From Rhizobium sp. CG5 (GTDB taxonomy: Bacteria > Pseudomonadota > Alphaproteobacteria > Rhizobiales > Rhizobiaceae), in the NCBI RefSeq assembly GCF_023701945.1, contig NZ_JABAEF010000032.1, positions 1 to 39,359 on the forward strand: a DNA stretch of 39,359 nucleotides, written 5' to 3'. Position numbers and translations under genes: made by a program. Each line of letters opens with the position of its first letter. The stretch's first letter is position 1. Below the pieces are notes generated by a model. It was not told the origin of the DNA, searched no databases, and saw only the letters and a program-made list of their open reading frames with translations. Below are positions 32,100-39,359 of the stretch, one piece after another.

Positions 32100-35000
32100 T
32101 CAAAGTGTGAGCACCGCCTGCGCCTCGATGCCCTCGGCAATGCCGCGGCCGATCTGGCAGACGGTCACGGCAAGGCTTGGCTGCAGGCTGCCGAAATCGG
32201 CGATTTCCTGGGTCTGGTCATAGAGATAGGCCGGTTCCGTCACCTCGATGCTGCGGCGGATGGCGCCATCGTCGAGGATCCGCAGCCGGTAGCGCTCCAC
32301 CTCCTCGTCGAGCGGAATTTCCGCCTGCAGCCAGCTGTCGGCATCGATCCGGCCGCGGCGGATCCAGGTCAGCCGGATCGCGCCGTCGGCTCCTCTGGCG
32401 CCGCGCAGATGCACCGGCGCGAGCGGCGTTCGCGCCCGCGTTCCGCCGGAAAACACAAAAGGCCCGCTGGCCGGCAGGCCGGTGCCGGCCGCCTCGGCGA
32501 TCCAGTTGAGCGAAAGCCCGGCCTCCTGGGATGATAGCCCGAGCGGCTTGACCGCGGCATCGAGCAGCACGATCTCGGCCCCGGCGACCGCGCCGGATCG
32601 CATGGCGTCCTCGCTGCCGCCGAGCCCGCGCAGCAGCGTCGAGACCTGCCAATGATCGGCCGCGGTCTCCTGCGCCTGCGCAAAGCCGATCACCTCGAAG
32701 GCACCGTTGGCAGCCCGCAGCGCCAGACGGTTGGCGCCGTTCAGCACTGCCAGCCGCGACGCCGAGGCCAGTTCGCCATGGAAGAGATCCGCCTCGATCG
32801 TGTTGGCCCGGTCGAACCGTCCAGACACGCCGGGCAAGAGCGGCTGCGTCAGCACGCCCAGCACCGCCGGCCGCTCCAGCACCAGCCGCGTCTGATAGGC
32901 CTCGCTCTCGGCCGACGACGACAGCACCGTGCGCCGCCAGGGTTTCGACAGCACGGCCGCACAGGCAAAATCCGTCTCATTGCCGGTCTGATAACGTGGC
33001 AGATCGAGCAGGCGCACGACCGGCGCATAGGCCTCGGCCGCCCGGCTGGCACTGCGTCGGCTGCTGCTCGTCTCGGCAACAGCCGTCGGCACGCCGGCTG
33101 AAAATTCGCGCAGCGCCAGCTGCCGCAGGTCGCCATCCTCGATCTTGGTCACCAGAAACCGGCCCTGCGGCCCGTCCGCCACGGTCACCACATCGCCCGG
33201 CTGCAGTGCAAGCTCCGAAGGCCCGATCGACAGGTCCACCGTTCGCCTTGCGATGCGGTGGTCGCGCAGCCGTCCTTCGGCCGCCACCAGCGCCTCGGCC
33301 TCCGTCATCACGGCCGGCAGATCGAGGCTCAGCACCCGGCTCGATGCGGCGGCGACGCGGCGCGAGCGGGCGCTGCCCGCCTCATAGTCCTGCGCCATGT
33401 CGTAGAAGGAGAGGATCGCCTCGCCGGCAAAATCGCTGTCATGACCGCGCGTCTCGCTCCACAGCGGCGCGTCGTCGCGATCGGCCAGCACGGCAAGCGC
33501 GGTGGCCGGCAGGCTCGCCTTGGCGCGCGAGCGGAACACCAGCGTGCCGCCGTCCTCGATCACGTCGATCTGGAAGGCATCGATCAGCGGCTCGATCAGG
33601 CTGCGCGCCGAGGTCACCTCGCCCTGCACATAACCGCCGAGATCGCCGCTGACCGCCGACACGTCGTAATCCTGGAAACCATGGTCGTCGAGAATGCCCG
33701 ATATCGTATCGGCGAGCGTCGCGGTTCCGAGCCGCCCGTTCAGCCAATGACCGCTTCGCCAATTGTCGCCGTCGGCCCAGATGTCGAGATCCTGCGGAAA
33801 GGCCGGATAGGGCCGGGTGTCAAAGGTCCAGACAAAGATCCGCTCGGGATCGACCATGCCGTCCGGTGCCTGTGTGCCGCTCCACCAGCCGTGATGGGCC
33901 TCCAGAAAGCGCCGCTGCATACTGTCGGAGCGCTGGCCGGAGGAGAAATACGGCAGGGCATTTTCCGCCGATTTCGGATCGACGAAGACATTCGGCTGGT
34001 TGGCTCCCTTGTCGACCGCCGGGCAGCCAAGCTCGGTCAGCCAGACCGGCTTCATGCGCGGCAGCCAGGCACTCGGCGTTGCACTTTCCGCCCCGCCGCT
34101 GCGATCATAATGCCGGTTGCTCCACCAGCCCTCGATATCCTTAGTGCGATAGACCCAGGGCTTGCCGGCCAGACCATCGGTGATCGCCGACCGCGTCCGG
34201 CTGTCGCGATCGGCAGCACTTGCATAATACCAGTCGAACCCCTCGCCTGCGGCGATCTGGCCGCGCATGGCAGCAACATCGTCGGCAATGCGAAAGCCAT
34301 CCGGATTGGCCATGCTCAGGTCCGCGTCCCGCCAGTCGGCGAGCGGCATGTAATTGTCGATGCCGACCGCATCGATGGCCGGATTGGCCCAGAGCGGATC
34401 GAGATGGAAATAGACGTCGCCCGAACCGTCCTGCGGCTGATAGCCGAAATATTCGCTCCAGTCGGCGCCATAGGTCAGCTGGGTCGTGTCGCCGAGAATG
34501 GCCCGCACGTCTTCGGCAAGGCTCCCCAGCCGCGTCACGAAGGGAAAGCCGTCCGCCCCGTCGCGCAGGGTCGTCAGGCCGCGCAGTTCCGAGCCGATGA
34601 TGAAGCCGTCGACACCGCCCGCCGCCTGCGCCAGCAGGGCATAGTGCAGCACCAGGCGGCGGTAGCCCTCATCGTTGCCGTTGAAGGTCACCGTTGTGCC
34701 CGACACGGTGAAATCGCCGGCCTCGGCCGCGCCGCAAAAGCTCTCGACCGCCGCGCCGATTGCGGCCGACCGGTCCGGACTTCCGGGACGGCCCGGTGCC
34801 GGATGGCAGGTGATGCGGCCGCGCCAGGGATAGCTTGCCTGCTCGTCCGCGCCATAGGGATCGGGCAGTCCATTGCCGACTGGTATGTCCATCATCACGA
34901 AGGGATAGAGAAAGACTTTTAGCCCGCGCGCCTTCAGATCGGCGATCGCCTCGATGACGCTTGCATCGTCCGGCGTGCCGCCATAGGCCGGTCCACCGTT

Positions 35001-35942
35001 GCTCTGGCTGACGACATGCGCCGCATTACGCGCGATACCGCAGACCCGCCAACGCCGGCTTTCACTGTCGCGGCTGGCCACTTCGACGCCCGGCACGATC
35101 CGGCACTGTTCGGCGCGCAGGTCCGTGCCGAACCAGCTGACCACCAGCGCCACATGCTCAAGATTGGGGCAGAGCGCCTGCAGCTCGTCGAGCGCCGCCT
35201 GCCAGTCGGTCGTCGCCGTCAGCGTGTTGCGGTTGACGATACGGGCGCTGCCCTCTCCGGTCTTCTCGCTGACCGCCGTGGTGGCATAGCCATGTTCGGT
35301 GGCGCCAGGGATCAGCGTGATCGCCCGGATCTGCCGTTCCAGCCGCCCGACCGGCCGTAGCACCTCGAATTGCAGAACCGGAATGCGGTTGCCGAACGTG
35401 TCGAGCGGCAGCCGTTCGAACACCACATAGGCAAGCCCGCGATAGGCCGGCGCCCGGCCCTCGCCCTGCTTGGCCTCGATCAGCGGATCGGGGCCTTGCG
35501 TCTCGCTGCCGCGATAAAACCGCATCTCGACCTCGGTCAGGTCGATTTCCTGCCCGTCGGCCCAGACGCGGCGGACCGAGGCGACCGGCCCTTCGCAGAG
35601 GCCGAGGGCGATATTGGCGAAATAGTTGTAGGTCTTGACCTTGGATCCGCTCGCCTTGCTGCCGGAGCGCTCGGTCGTCACCTCTTCTTCAAACCGCGTC
35701 GCCCAGATCAGCGTGCCGCCGATGCGCGCCGTGCCATAGAGCCGGTTGATCGCCGTGCCCTCGCTGGCGCCGGGAATGCGGGCCGTCGACAGGCGCGAGC
35801 CGGACACCGTCGAACCGCCGATCAGGCTGCGGTCGATGGTATTGCCGGCCAAAGCGCCTGCCGCCCGGCCGATCATCGCGCCGACCGGGCCGAAGATGCC
35901 GCCAAGGGCCGCACCGGCCGCCTGGAAGAGAAGGGTTGCCAT
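32100..35942 (-). CDS. GTA baseplate/host-specificity multidomain protein (RcGTA g15 homologue)
   Basis: A 1280-residue protein forming the central hub and fibre-like part of the GTA tail tip. The N-terminus has a Gly/Ala-rich hydrophobic segment (GAALGGIFGPVGAMIGRAAG) and RLYGTARIGGTLIWATRFEE, typical of the family. A TIM-barrel glycoside-hydrolase-like domain spans roughly residues 420-750 (DGFIIGSELRGLT, AVGIDNYMPLADW, VWLTELGCPAVDKG). A phage tail hub-like domain follows (about 780-1000; VQGEVTSARSLIEPLIDAFQ), then a C-terminal region with beta-rich repeats. Length matches RcGTA g15 (about 1300). It starts two bases after the NlpC/P60 gene ends, so it is part of one operon. Confidence 0.93.
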   Translation of the reverse strand: MATLLFQAAGAALGGIFGPVGAMIGRAAGALAGNTIDRSLIGGSTVSGSRLSTARIPGASEGTAINRLYGTARIGGTLIWATRFEEEVTTERSGSKASGSKVKTYNYFANIALGLCEGPVASVRRVWADGQEIDLTEVEMRFYRGSETQGPDPLIEAKQGEGRAPAYRGLAYVVFERLPLDTFGNRIPVLQFEVLRPVGRLERQIRAITLIPGATEHGYATTAVSEKTGEGSARIVNRNTLTATTDWQAALDELQALCPNLEHVALVVSWFGTDLRAEQCRIVPGVEVASRDSESRRWRVCGIARNAAHVVSQSNGGPAYGGTPDDASVIEAIADLKARGLKVFLYPFVMMDIPVGNGLPDPYGADEQASYPWRGRITCHPAPGRPGSPDRSAAIGAAVESFCGAAEAGDFTVSGTTVTFNGNDEGYRRLVLHYALLAQAAGGVDGFIIGSELRGLTTLRDGADGFPFVTRLGSLAEDVRAILGDTTQLTYGADWSEYFGYQPQDGSGDVYFHLDPLWANPAIDAVGIDNYMPLADWRDADLSMANPDGFRIADDVAAMRGQIAAGEGFDWYYASAADRDSRTRSAITDGLAGKPWVYRTKDIEGWWSNRHYDRSGGAESATPSAWLPRMKPVWLTELGCPAVDKGANQPNVFVDPKSAENALPYFSSGQRSDSMQRRFLEAHHGWWSGTQAPDGMVDPERIFVWTFDTRPYPAFPQDLDIWADGDNWRSGHWLNGRLGTATLADTISGILDDHGFQDYDVSAVSGDLGGYVQGEVTSARSLIEPLIDAFQIDVIEDGGTLVFRSRAKASLPATALAVLADRDDAPLWSETRGHDSDFAGEAILSFYDMAQDYEAGSARSRRVAAASSRVLSLDLPAVMTEAEALVAAEGRLRDHRIARRTVDLSIGPSELALQPGDVVTVADGPQGRFLVTKIEDGDLRQLALREFSAGVPTAVAETSSSRRSASRAAEAYAPVVRLLDLPRYQTGNETDFACAAVLSKPWRRTVLSSSAESEAYQTRLVLERPAVLGVLTQPLLPGVSGRFDRANTIEADLFHGELASASRLAVLNGANRLALRAANGAFEVIGFAQAQETAADHWQVSTLLRGLGGSEDAMRSGAVAGAEIVLLDAAVKPLGLSSQEAGLSLNWIAEAAGTGLPASGPFVFSGGTRARTPLAPVHLRGARGADGAIRLTWIRRGRIDADSWLQAEIPLDEEVERYRLRILDDGAIRRSIEVTEPAYLYDQTQEIADFGSLQPSLAVTVCQIGRGIAEGIEAQAVLTL

Positions 35943-35944
35943 GC

Positions 35945-36379
35945 TCAGATCTCCGGAAAACGATAGACGCCGACCACCCGGCGGCGCCAGGCCGGCACCA
36001 GCACTGAGCGGATCACCGCGGCCTGCTCATAGGCGTGGATGAAATGCTCCGGCCCGGCCAGGATGCCGGCATGCTTGGCGGCATAATGGGGGCGGAAGCG
36101 AAACAGCAGCAGATCGCCCGGCTCCGCCGCACCCATCCCCGCGACCTTGAAAAAATGCCGCTCGGCGGCGGCGATCAGCCGGTCCTCGCCGCTGCGCTCA
36201 GCCCAGTCCGGCGCATAGGGCGGCGGCAGTTCCGGCTCCTCGCCGTAGAGATCCCGCCAGATGCCGCGCACCAGCCCGAGACAATCGCAGCCGACGCCGC
36301 ACTTTGAGGCCTGATGGCGATAGGGCGTGCCGATCCAAGGCTGGGCCGCGGCCAGCACTTTTGGCCCGATCGCGCTCAT
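35945..36379 (-). CDS. GTA NlpC/P60-family peptidase (RcGTA g14 homologue)
   Basis: A 144-residue cysteine peptidase of the tail tip, expected to cut peptidoglycan as the particle delivers DNA. The catalytic Cys is in GVGCDCLGLVRGIW (about residue 32), the His in YAAKHAGILAG (about residue 102), and a polar third residue follows in FIHAYEQ. PWIGTPYRHQASKCG is typical of the N-terminal part of this phage NlpC/P60 group. The start overlaps the stop of the preceding gene by ATGA (36376-36379). Confidence 0.93.
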   Translation of the reverse strand: MSAIGPKVLAAAQPWIGTPYRHQASKCGVGCDCLGLVRGIWRDLYGEEPELPPPYAPDWAERSGEDRLIAAAERHFFKVAGMGAAEPGDLLLFRFRPHYAAKHAGILAGPEHFIHAYEQAAVIRSVLVPAWRRRVVGVYRFPEI

Positions 36380-37266
36380 TCGAACAGCACCGATCCGTCA
36401 TGGGTGGTTTCGCCATCCGCATAGGAATAGGCAAAGTCGCTGCCCGGCATATGGGGGAAGCCGCGGAAATTGACCTGGTTGGCAAAGGTTTCGCGGCAGG
36501 TGACAAAAGCCTTGTCGCAGCCGACCGTCACCCGCACCGCATCGCCCGGTTCCGGCAGCGTTTCCAAGGGCAGCCACAGCACCAGCAACATGCCGCTGCC
36601 CGTCGCCCTGCTGTCGTCGATATCCGCCGTCACACCAACATTGCCGCCACCCGTCACCGTCAGCCGCCCATGGCGAAAATAGCCCTCGGCAAAGCCGGAA
36701 AGTCCCGAGACAACAATCCGGTCGCCGGCCTCGACCGCCGTCACGACGCCGTCAGCGCTGCGCCCCGGCGCCTCGAGATCGACGCCGCAGCGCGCGTCGC
36801 CCAGCGCCGCGTCGCAGCGCCGGCTGAAAATCCGCCCCTGCTCCTGGGTCAGCCTATGGGCAAAGCTGCGCAGTTCGGCGGAAAACTGCCCCGCCTCGCG
36901 CTTGACCTCGCCGATCTCCTGCACCTTCAGCAGCAGATGCTGGCCCGGCGCCTGCCAGTTGACCAGGAAGACCTCGACCCGCGCCCCGTCATAACGCCCT
37001 GAAATCAGGTCGGCCTCGGCAATCGCCGCGCTCGAAAAGCCGCCCGACACCTCGCTCGTCGGCACCGACAGCCCGCCTTCCTCCTCCGTGTCGCTCGCTG
37101 CAAAGCCGCTCGCCGCCTGAAACACCGTGCCGATCGTCACCAGATCGCGATCGTGATCGGTAAAGCCCAGCACCGTGCCATCGCGCCGCGTCACCCGCCA
37201 GCAATGGCAGAGCGTCGTCGCGTCCTGGGCGAGATGGCCGGCCAGTCCCTCCGGTATCGCTCTCAT
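36376..37266 (-). CDS. GTA baseplate protein, DUF2163 family (RcGTA g13 homologue)
   Basis: A 296-residue tail protein of the DUF2163 (phage conserved BR0599) family, part of the baseplate hub of GTA particles. It shows the family pattern at the N-terminus (CHCWRVTRRDGTVLGFTDHD), LISGRYDGARVEVFLVNW in the middle and the C-terminal GCDKAFVTCRETFANQVNFRGFPHMPG. The conserved cysteines (CDAALGDARCGVDL and GCDKAFVTC) resemble an Fe-S or metal site described for GTA hub proteins; that point is from memory. The start overlaps the preceding gene's stop by ATGA at 37263-37266. Confidence 0.93.
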   Translation of the reverse strand: MRAIPEGLAGHLAQDATTLCHCWRVTRRDGTVLGFTDHDRDLVTIGTVFQAASGFAASDTEEEGGLSVPTSEVSGGFSSAAIAEADLISGRYDGARVEVFLVNWQAPGQHLLLKVQEIGEVKREAGQFSAELRSFAHRLTQEQGRIFSRRCDAALGDARCGVDLEAPGRSADGVVTAVEAGDRIVVSGLSGFAEGYFRHGRLTVTGGGNVGVTADIDDSRATGSGMLLVLWLPLETLPEPGDAVRVTVGCDKAFVTCRETFANQVNFRGFPHMPGSDFAYSYADGETTHDGSVLFE

Positions 37267-37904
37267 GGCAGGATCTCCAGCAGCGGGATGGTCGGAATGC
37301 GGCCGGCATGGAAGGCCTCGACATTCAGATCCAGCCGGTCGGTGTCGAAGCGCACCGGCACGTCGAATTCGAAGCCGGCCCTGACCACCTGTCCGGAGAG
37401 AGGAATAAATTCCTCGTCCAGCGTCACCAGCCCTGTCGCGGTGTCACAGCTGTAGCTGCCCGCCGGCAGCACCGTGCCGGCCACCGAAACGATCACCGAT
37501 CCGTCGACCGGCTTGGTGATCGTGCGCGTCCAGCTGCCCGCCGCATCGCCATAGGTCTTGACCAGCTGGAAGGTCGCTGTCGCGCCGTCGCCTGTGCCGA
37601 TGCGCTGGTCGAGCGCCGTCACCGCCACGCCGGGACGGGCCGAACTGCCATCGACCGGATCCTTGAACCGGAAGCCGACATGCGAACCGCCGCGTGCCTC
37701 GAAGAAATCCAGCACCGCGTAGAGATCGCTGAGCGACCGCACGCCCGATCCGGCGTCATAGGCGCGGCGGGAATTCGCCCAGCGCCGGTTGCGCGCCTCG
37801 CGGCCGTTCGACAGGTTGACGATATCGGTGCGCCGCACCGGCCCGCCGCTGGTCGACAGCGACAGCCTGAGCGGAAACCGTACCTCGTGAAAACTCTCGC
37901 TCAT
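37263..37904 (-). CDS. GTA distal tail protein, DUF2460 family (RcGTA g12 homologue)
   Basis: A 213-residue protein of the DUF2460 family, the distal tail protein that joins tail tube and baseplate. Family patterns are FHEVRFPLRLSLSTSGGP at the start, RRTDIVNLSNGREARNRRWA, SLSDLYAVLDFFEARGG, HVGFRFKDPVD and the C-terminal VPVRFDTDRLDLNVEAFHAG. It lies 15 bases after the tape-measure gene and overlaps the DUF2163 gene by four bases. Confidence 0.94.
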   Translation of the reverse strand: MSESFHEVRFPLRLSLSTSGGPVRRTDIVNLSNGREARNRRWANSRRAYDAGSGVRSLSDLYAVLDFFEARGGSHVGFRFKDPVDGSSARPGVAVTALDQRIGTGDGATATFQLVKTYGDAAGSWTRTITKPVDGSVIVSVAGTVLPAGSYSCDTATGLVTLDEEFIPLSGQVVRAGFEFDVPVRFDTDRLDLNVEAFHAGRIPTIPLLEILP

Positions 37905-37919
37905 GTCAGGCCTCCTCCC

Positions 37920-38498
37920 TTAAAGACTACGCTGGCCGCGCCGCACGGTGCGGGCCAGCATGGCGGAGATCTGCGCCTCGCTCTTCCTGAAGCTCGCCGC
38001 ATCCGTTGCCGTCACGTTGAACTGGATTACCGTACCGCTGCCGCCATTGCTGGCGACGCCCAGCGCCCCGTCGGAGCCGCGCTTCAGCGGCAGGATCGCC
38101 TCCGAGCCCGCCTCGCCCATCAGGCCGACATCGCTGCCCATGTTGAAATAGGTCGGGGTCGAGACCACGCCGCCGCTGGCAAACGGCGTCACCCGCCCCG
38201 GCACGCCACCATCGGCAAAGGCAAACAGCGACCCGAGGCTGCCGGTCAGTCCGCTCAGCAGCGAGCTCAGCCCGCTTTCCAACGGCTTCAGCCCCGCTGA
38301 CAGGGCGATATCGGCGAGCCGGTTGCCGACCGAGCGCAGGGTCTGCTCCAGATCCTTGCCGCCCACCGTGGCACCCTTCAGCGCCCCGGTCAGCGCCTGG
38401 CCAAACCGCTGCGAGCGCGCCTCCAGATCGTCGAGCACGCTCGTCACACCGCTGGCATCGAGCGTCACCGCCACGGCCAACCCGTCATCCTCGTCCAT
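37920..38498 (-). CDS. GTA short tail tape-measure protein (RcGTA g11 homologue)
   Basis: A 192-residue protein, unusually short for a tape measure but normal for GTAs, whose tails are short. The N-terminal half is a helix-rich segment with heptad-like spacing (LDDLEARSQRFGQALTGALK, LEQTLRSVGNRLADIAL). The C-terminal part has the Gly/Ala-rich FADGGVPGRVTPFASGGVVS and GLMGEAGSEAILPLKRGSDG found in phage tail tape-measure C-termini. It starts at an ATG with AAGGAGCAAAAG upstream and follows the assembly chaperone gene by 44 bases. Confidence 0.92.
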   Translation of the reverse strand: MDEDDGLAVAVTLDASGVTSVLDDLEARSQRFGQALTGALKGATVGGKDLEQTLRSVGNRLADIALSAGLKPLESGLSSLLSGLTGSLGSLFAFADGGVPGRVTPFASGGVVSTPTYFNMGSDVGLMGEAGSEAILPLKRGSDGALGVASNGGSGTVIQFNVTATDAASFRKSEAQISAMLARTVRRGQRSL

Positions 38499-38542
38499 CT
38501 TTTGCTCCTTGGGGTTTGTCGGGTCTCAAGCCCTGTCTGGCC

Positions 38543-38803
38543 TCAAGCCTCGTCGGGAAACCGCGCCATCAGCGCGTTAAGCTCCGCCCGTTGCGGAGGA
38601 CCGCCGCGCGGCGCAAAGGCCCCGGTCATGGCGGCGAATTCGCGTGGGCTGAGCCCCCAGAAAATGTCTGGATCAAGCCGCAGCAGGCAGAGCCCGGCAT
38701 GTAGCGCCGGCCCCCAGGGAAAGGGTGAAGGGTCCTGCCCCGCAATCGGAGCCGGTCCGGCCGCGTCGCCGCGCCCGATCGCCCCTGCCGCTGCGGCCCT
38801 CAA
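38543..38803 (-). CDS. GTA phage tail assembly chaperone-like protein (RcGTA g10.1 type)
   Basis: An 86-residue frame of the small phage tail assembly chaperone family usually encoded just before the GTA tape measure. The diagnostic core is FPWGPALHAGLCLLRLDPDIFWGLSPREFAAM split by short variable parts: an aromatic-Pro-Trp start, LRLxPxxFW and TPREL/SPREF. The frame starts at TTG (38803), whose TTGA overlaps the stop of the upstream gene at 38800. No ATG precedes the core, so a TTG start with coupled translation is likely, although the Ala/Gly-rich first 20 residues are unusual. Confidence 0.82.
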   Translation of the reverse strand: MRAAAAGAIGRGDAAGPAPIAGQDPSPFPWGPALHAGLCLLRLDPDIFWGLSPREFAAMTGAFAPRGGPPQRAELNALMARFPDEA

Positions 38804-39159
38804 GGGTCCGGGCGGTTGCCCCTTTCGTCGCCGGCAAAGGTCACGGTCAGCAGATCGCCGACCACGCGGGCGCTGCCGGCGATGCCGCCCTCGACCGCCA
38901 TGCCGGCCACATCCTCATCGGAAAAGCAGTTGCCGGCGCCGCGCAAACCGGCGCCGAGGATGCGGATCATGTCCGCCGATTTCAGCTGGCCGGTTGAAAA
39001 CCGCCTTGCAAGATCGCCGAGGCTTTCCGCTGCAAAGGCCGTCTCCAGTTCCGCCAGCGCGCCGAGCGTCAGGCACAGGATGCGCCGCTCGCCGTCGATC
39101 ACCGCCTCCACCTCGCCGCGATGGCGATTGGCGCGGCTCCCCATCCCCCGGCCGCCCAT
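38800..39159 (-). CDS. Gene transfer agent family protein, GTA-gp10 type (RcGTA g10 homologue)
   Basis: A 119-residue protein matching the GTA-gp10 family (tail tube gene-associated chaperone-like protein). Family features are NRHRGEVEAVIDGERRILCL, LTLGALAELETAFAAESLGD and LKSADMIRILGAGLRGAG. The start at ATG 39159 shares its A with the upstream TGA (TGATG), indicating coupled translation; ATG at 39144 (MGSRANRHRGE) is an equally good start by family comparison. Its stop overlaps the next gene's TTG. Confidence 0.9.
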   Translation of the reverse strand: MGGRGMGSRANRHRGEVEAVIDGERRILCLTLGALAELETAFAAESLGDLARRFSTGQLKSADMIRILGAGLRGAGNCFSDEDVAGMAVEGGIAGSARVVGDLLTVTFAGDERGNRPDP

Positions 39160-39359
39160 CACACCGCCCCGAAGGTCAGGCTGCCGGCCGATTCCAGCGC
39201 GATCTCGAACTGCAGCTCGCCGTCATGCTGGCCGGAATAGTCGAGCGCCGAAATCTGGAACGGCCCGGTCACGGTGCCGAACGACGGGATCACCACCTGC
39301 AGCGACAGGATCGCCGCGCTGAAAAACGCCGCGCGCAGCAGTTCGTCGGAGGCCTGGTC
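39159..39359 (-). CDS. GTA major tail protein, C-terminal end, cut by window edge (RcGTA g9 homologue)
   Basis: The last 66 residues of a phage major tail (tube) protein of the TP901-1 type; the N-terminus lies right of the window. The visible part has FFSAAILSLQVVIPSFG, then VTGPFQISALDYSGQHDGEL and FEIALESAGSLTFGAV at the end. The GPFQIxALxYSGxHDGExxFExALESAG pattern is characteristic of this family. It precedes g10 with a TGATG overlap, as in other GTA clusters. Confidence 0.9.
   Translation of the reverse strand, partial: DQASDELLRAAFFSAAILSLQVVIPSFGTVTGPFQISALDYSGQHDGELQFEIALESAGSLTFGAV

Noticed and set aside
33258..34922. Long plus-strand frame opposite the GTA baseplate gene
   Set aside because: Antisense shadow typical of GC-rich coding DNA; no domain or start signal.

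Overview
The window reads as chromosomal DNA of an alphaproteobacterium of the order Rhizobiales, most likely family Rhizobiaceae (Rhizobium/Agrobacterium/Sinorhizobium group). It is GC-rich. It carries the cytochrome c maturation order ccmI-ccmE-ccmF-ccmH (cycHJKL of rhizobia) followed by degP, a two-component pair, glnE and a PleC-type kinase. The FeuP/FeuQ pair lies on the other side of cycHJKL, followed by a gene transfer agent (GTA) tail cluster. This order fits what I remember of Sinorhizobium and Agrobacterium chromosomes; I could not check it here.

Layout. (1) 1-7500 is a patchwork: the 5' end of an ETF-ubiquinone oxidoreductase gene, an atypical SDR, then an accessory stretch (about 1420-4140) with two low-GC orphan genes and a phosphotransferase. 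The orphan genes are interleaved with decayed copies of the SDR 3' end. After this come a small membrane protein, an Hsp70-like ATPase, an unusual uracil-DNA glycosylase and two very small ORFs. (2) 7600-11640 holds a two-domain winged-helix regulator with a G-quadruplex-forming leader, an MFS and a DMT transporter, and a Cache-like fragment with its own terminator. (3) 11820-22210 holds pepN, a PleC-like histidine kinase, glnE and an OmpR-family two-component system. (4) 22310-29000 holds a degP terminator, four tandem palindromes, degP, and the ccmIEFH operon. A large inverted-repeat element of rhizobial intergenic type sits between ccmF and ccmH and appears to have replaced the ccmH start region. 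A perfect FNR/FixK-like palindrome lies upstream of ccmI. (5) 28570-31750 holds a surface-antigen lipoprotein, feuQ, feuP and a small secreted protein in the position of feuN. (6) 31845-39359 holds a holin-like small membrane protein and the tail half of a GTA cluster (homologues of RcGTA g15, g14, g13, g12, g11, g10.1, g10 and the end of g9), all on the minus strand and tightly overlapping.

How the genes work together. The ccm genes deliver and ligate haem to c-type cytochromes, and the possible FixK-type box would tie this to oxygen. FeuN/FeuP/FeuQ form an envelope and osmotic-stress circuit, DegP and the second OmpR-type pair are also envelope-stress related, PleC acts in polar cell-cycle control, and GlnE adjusts glutamine synthetase. 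The GTA genes build the tail tip and baseplate of a domesticated phage particle; the capsid genes would lie beyond the right edge. No tRNA, rRNA, CRISPR array, transposase or integrase was seen. All functional calls come from reading motifs and family memory; no database search was possible.
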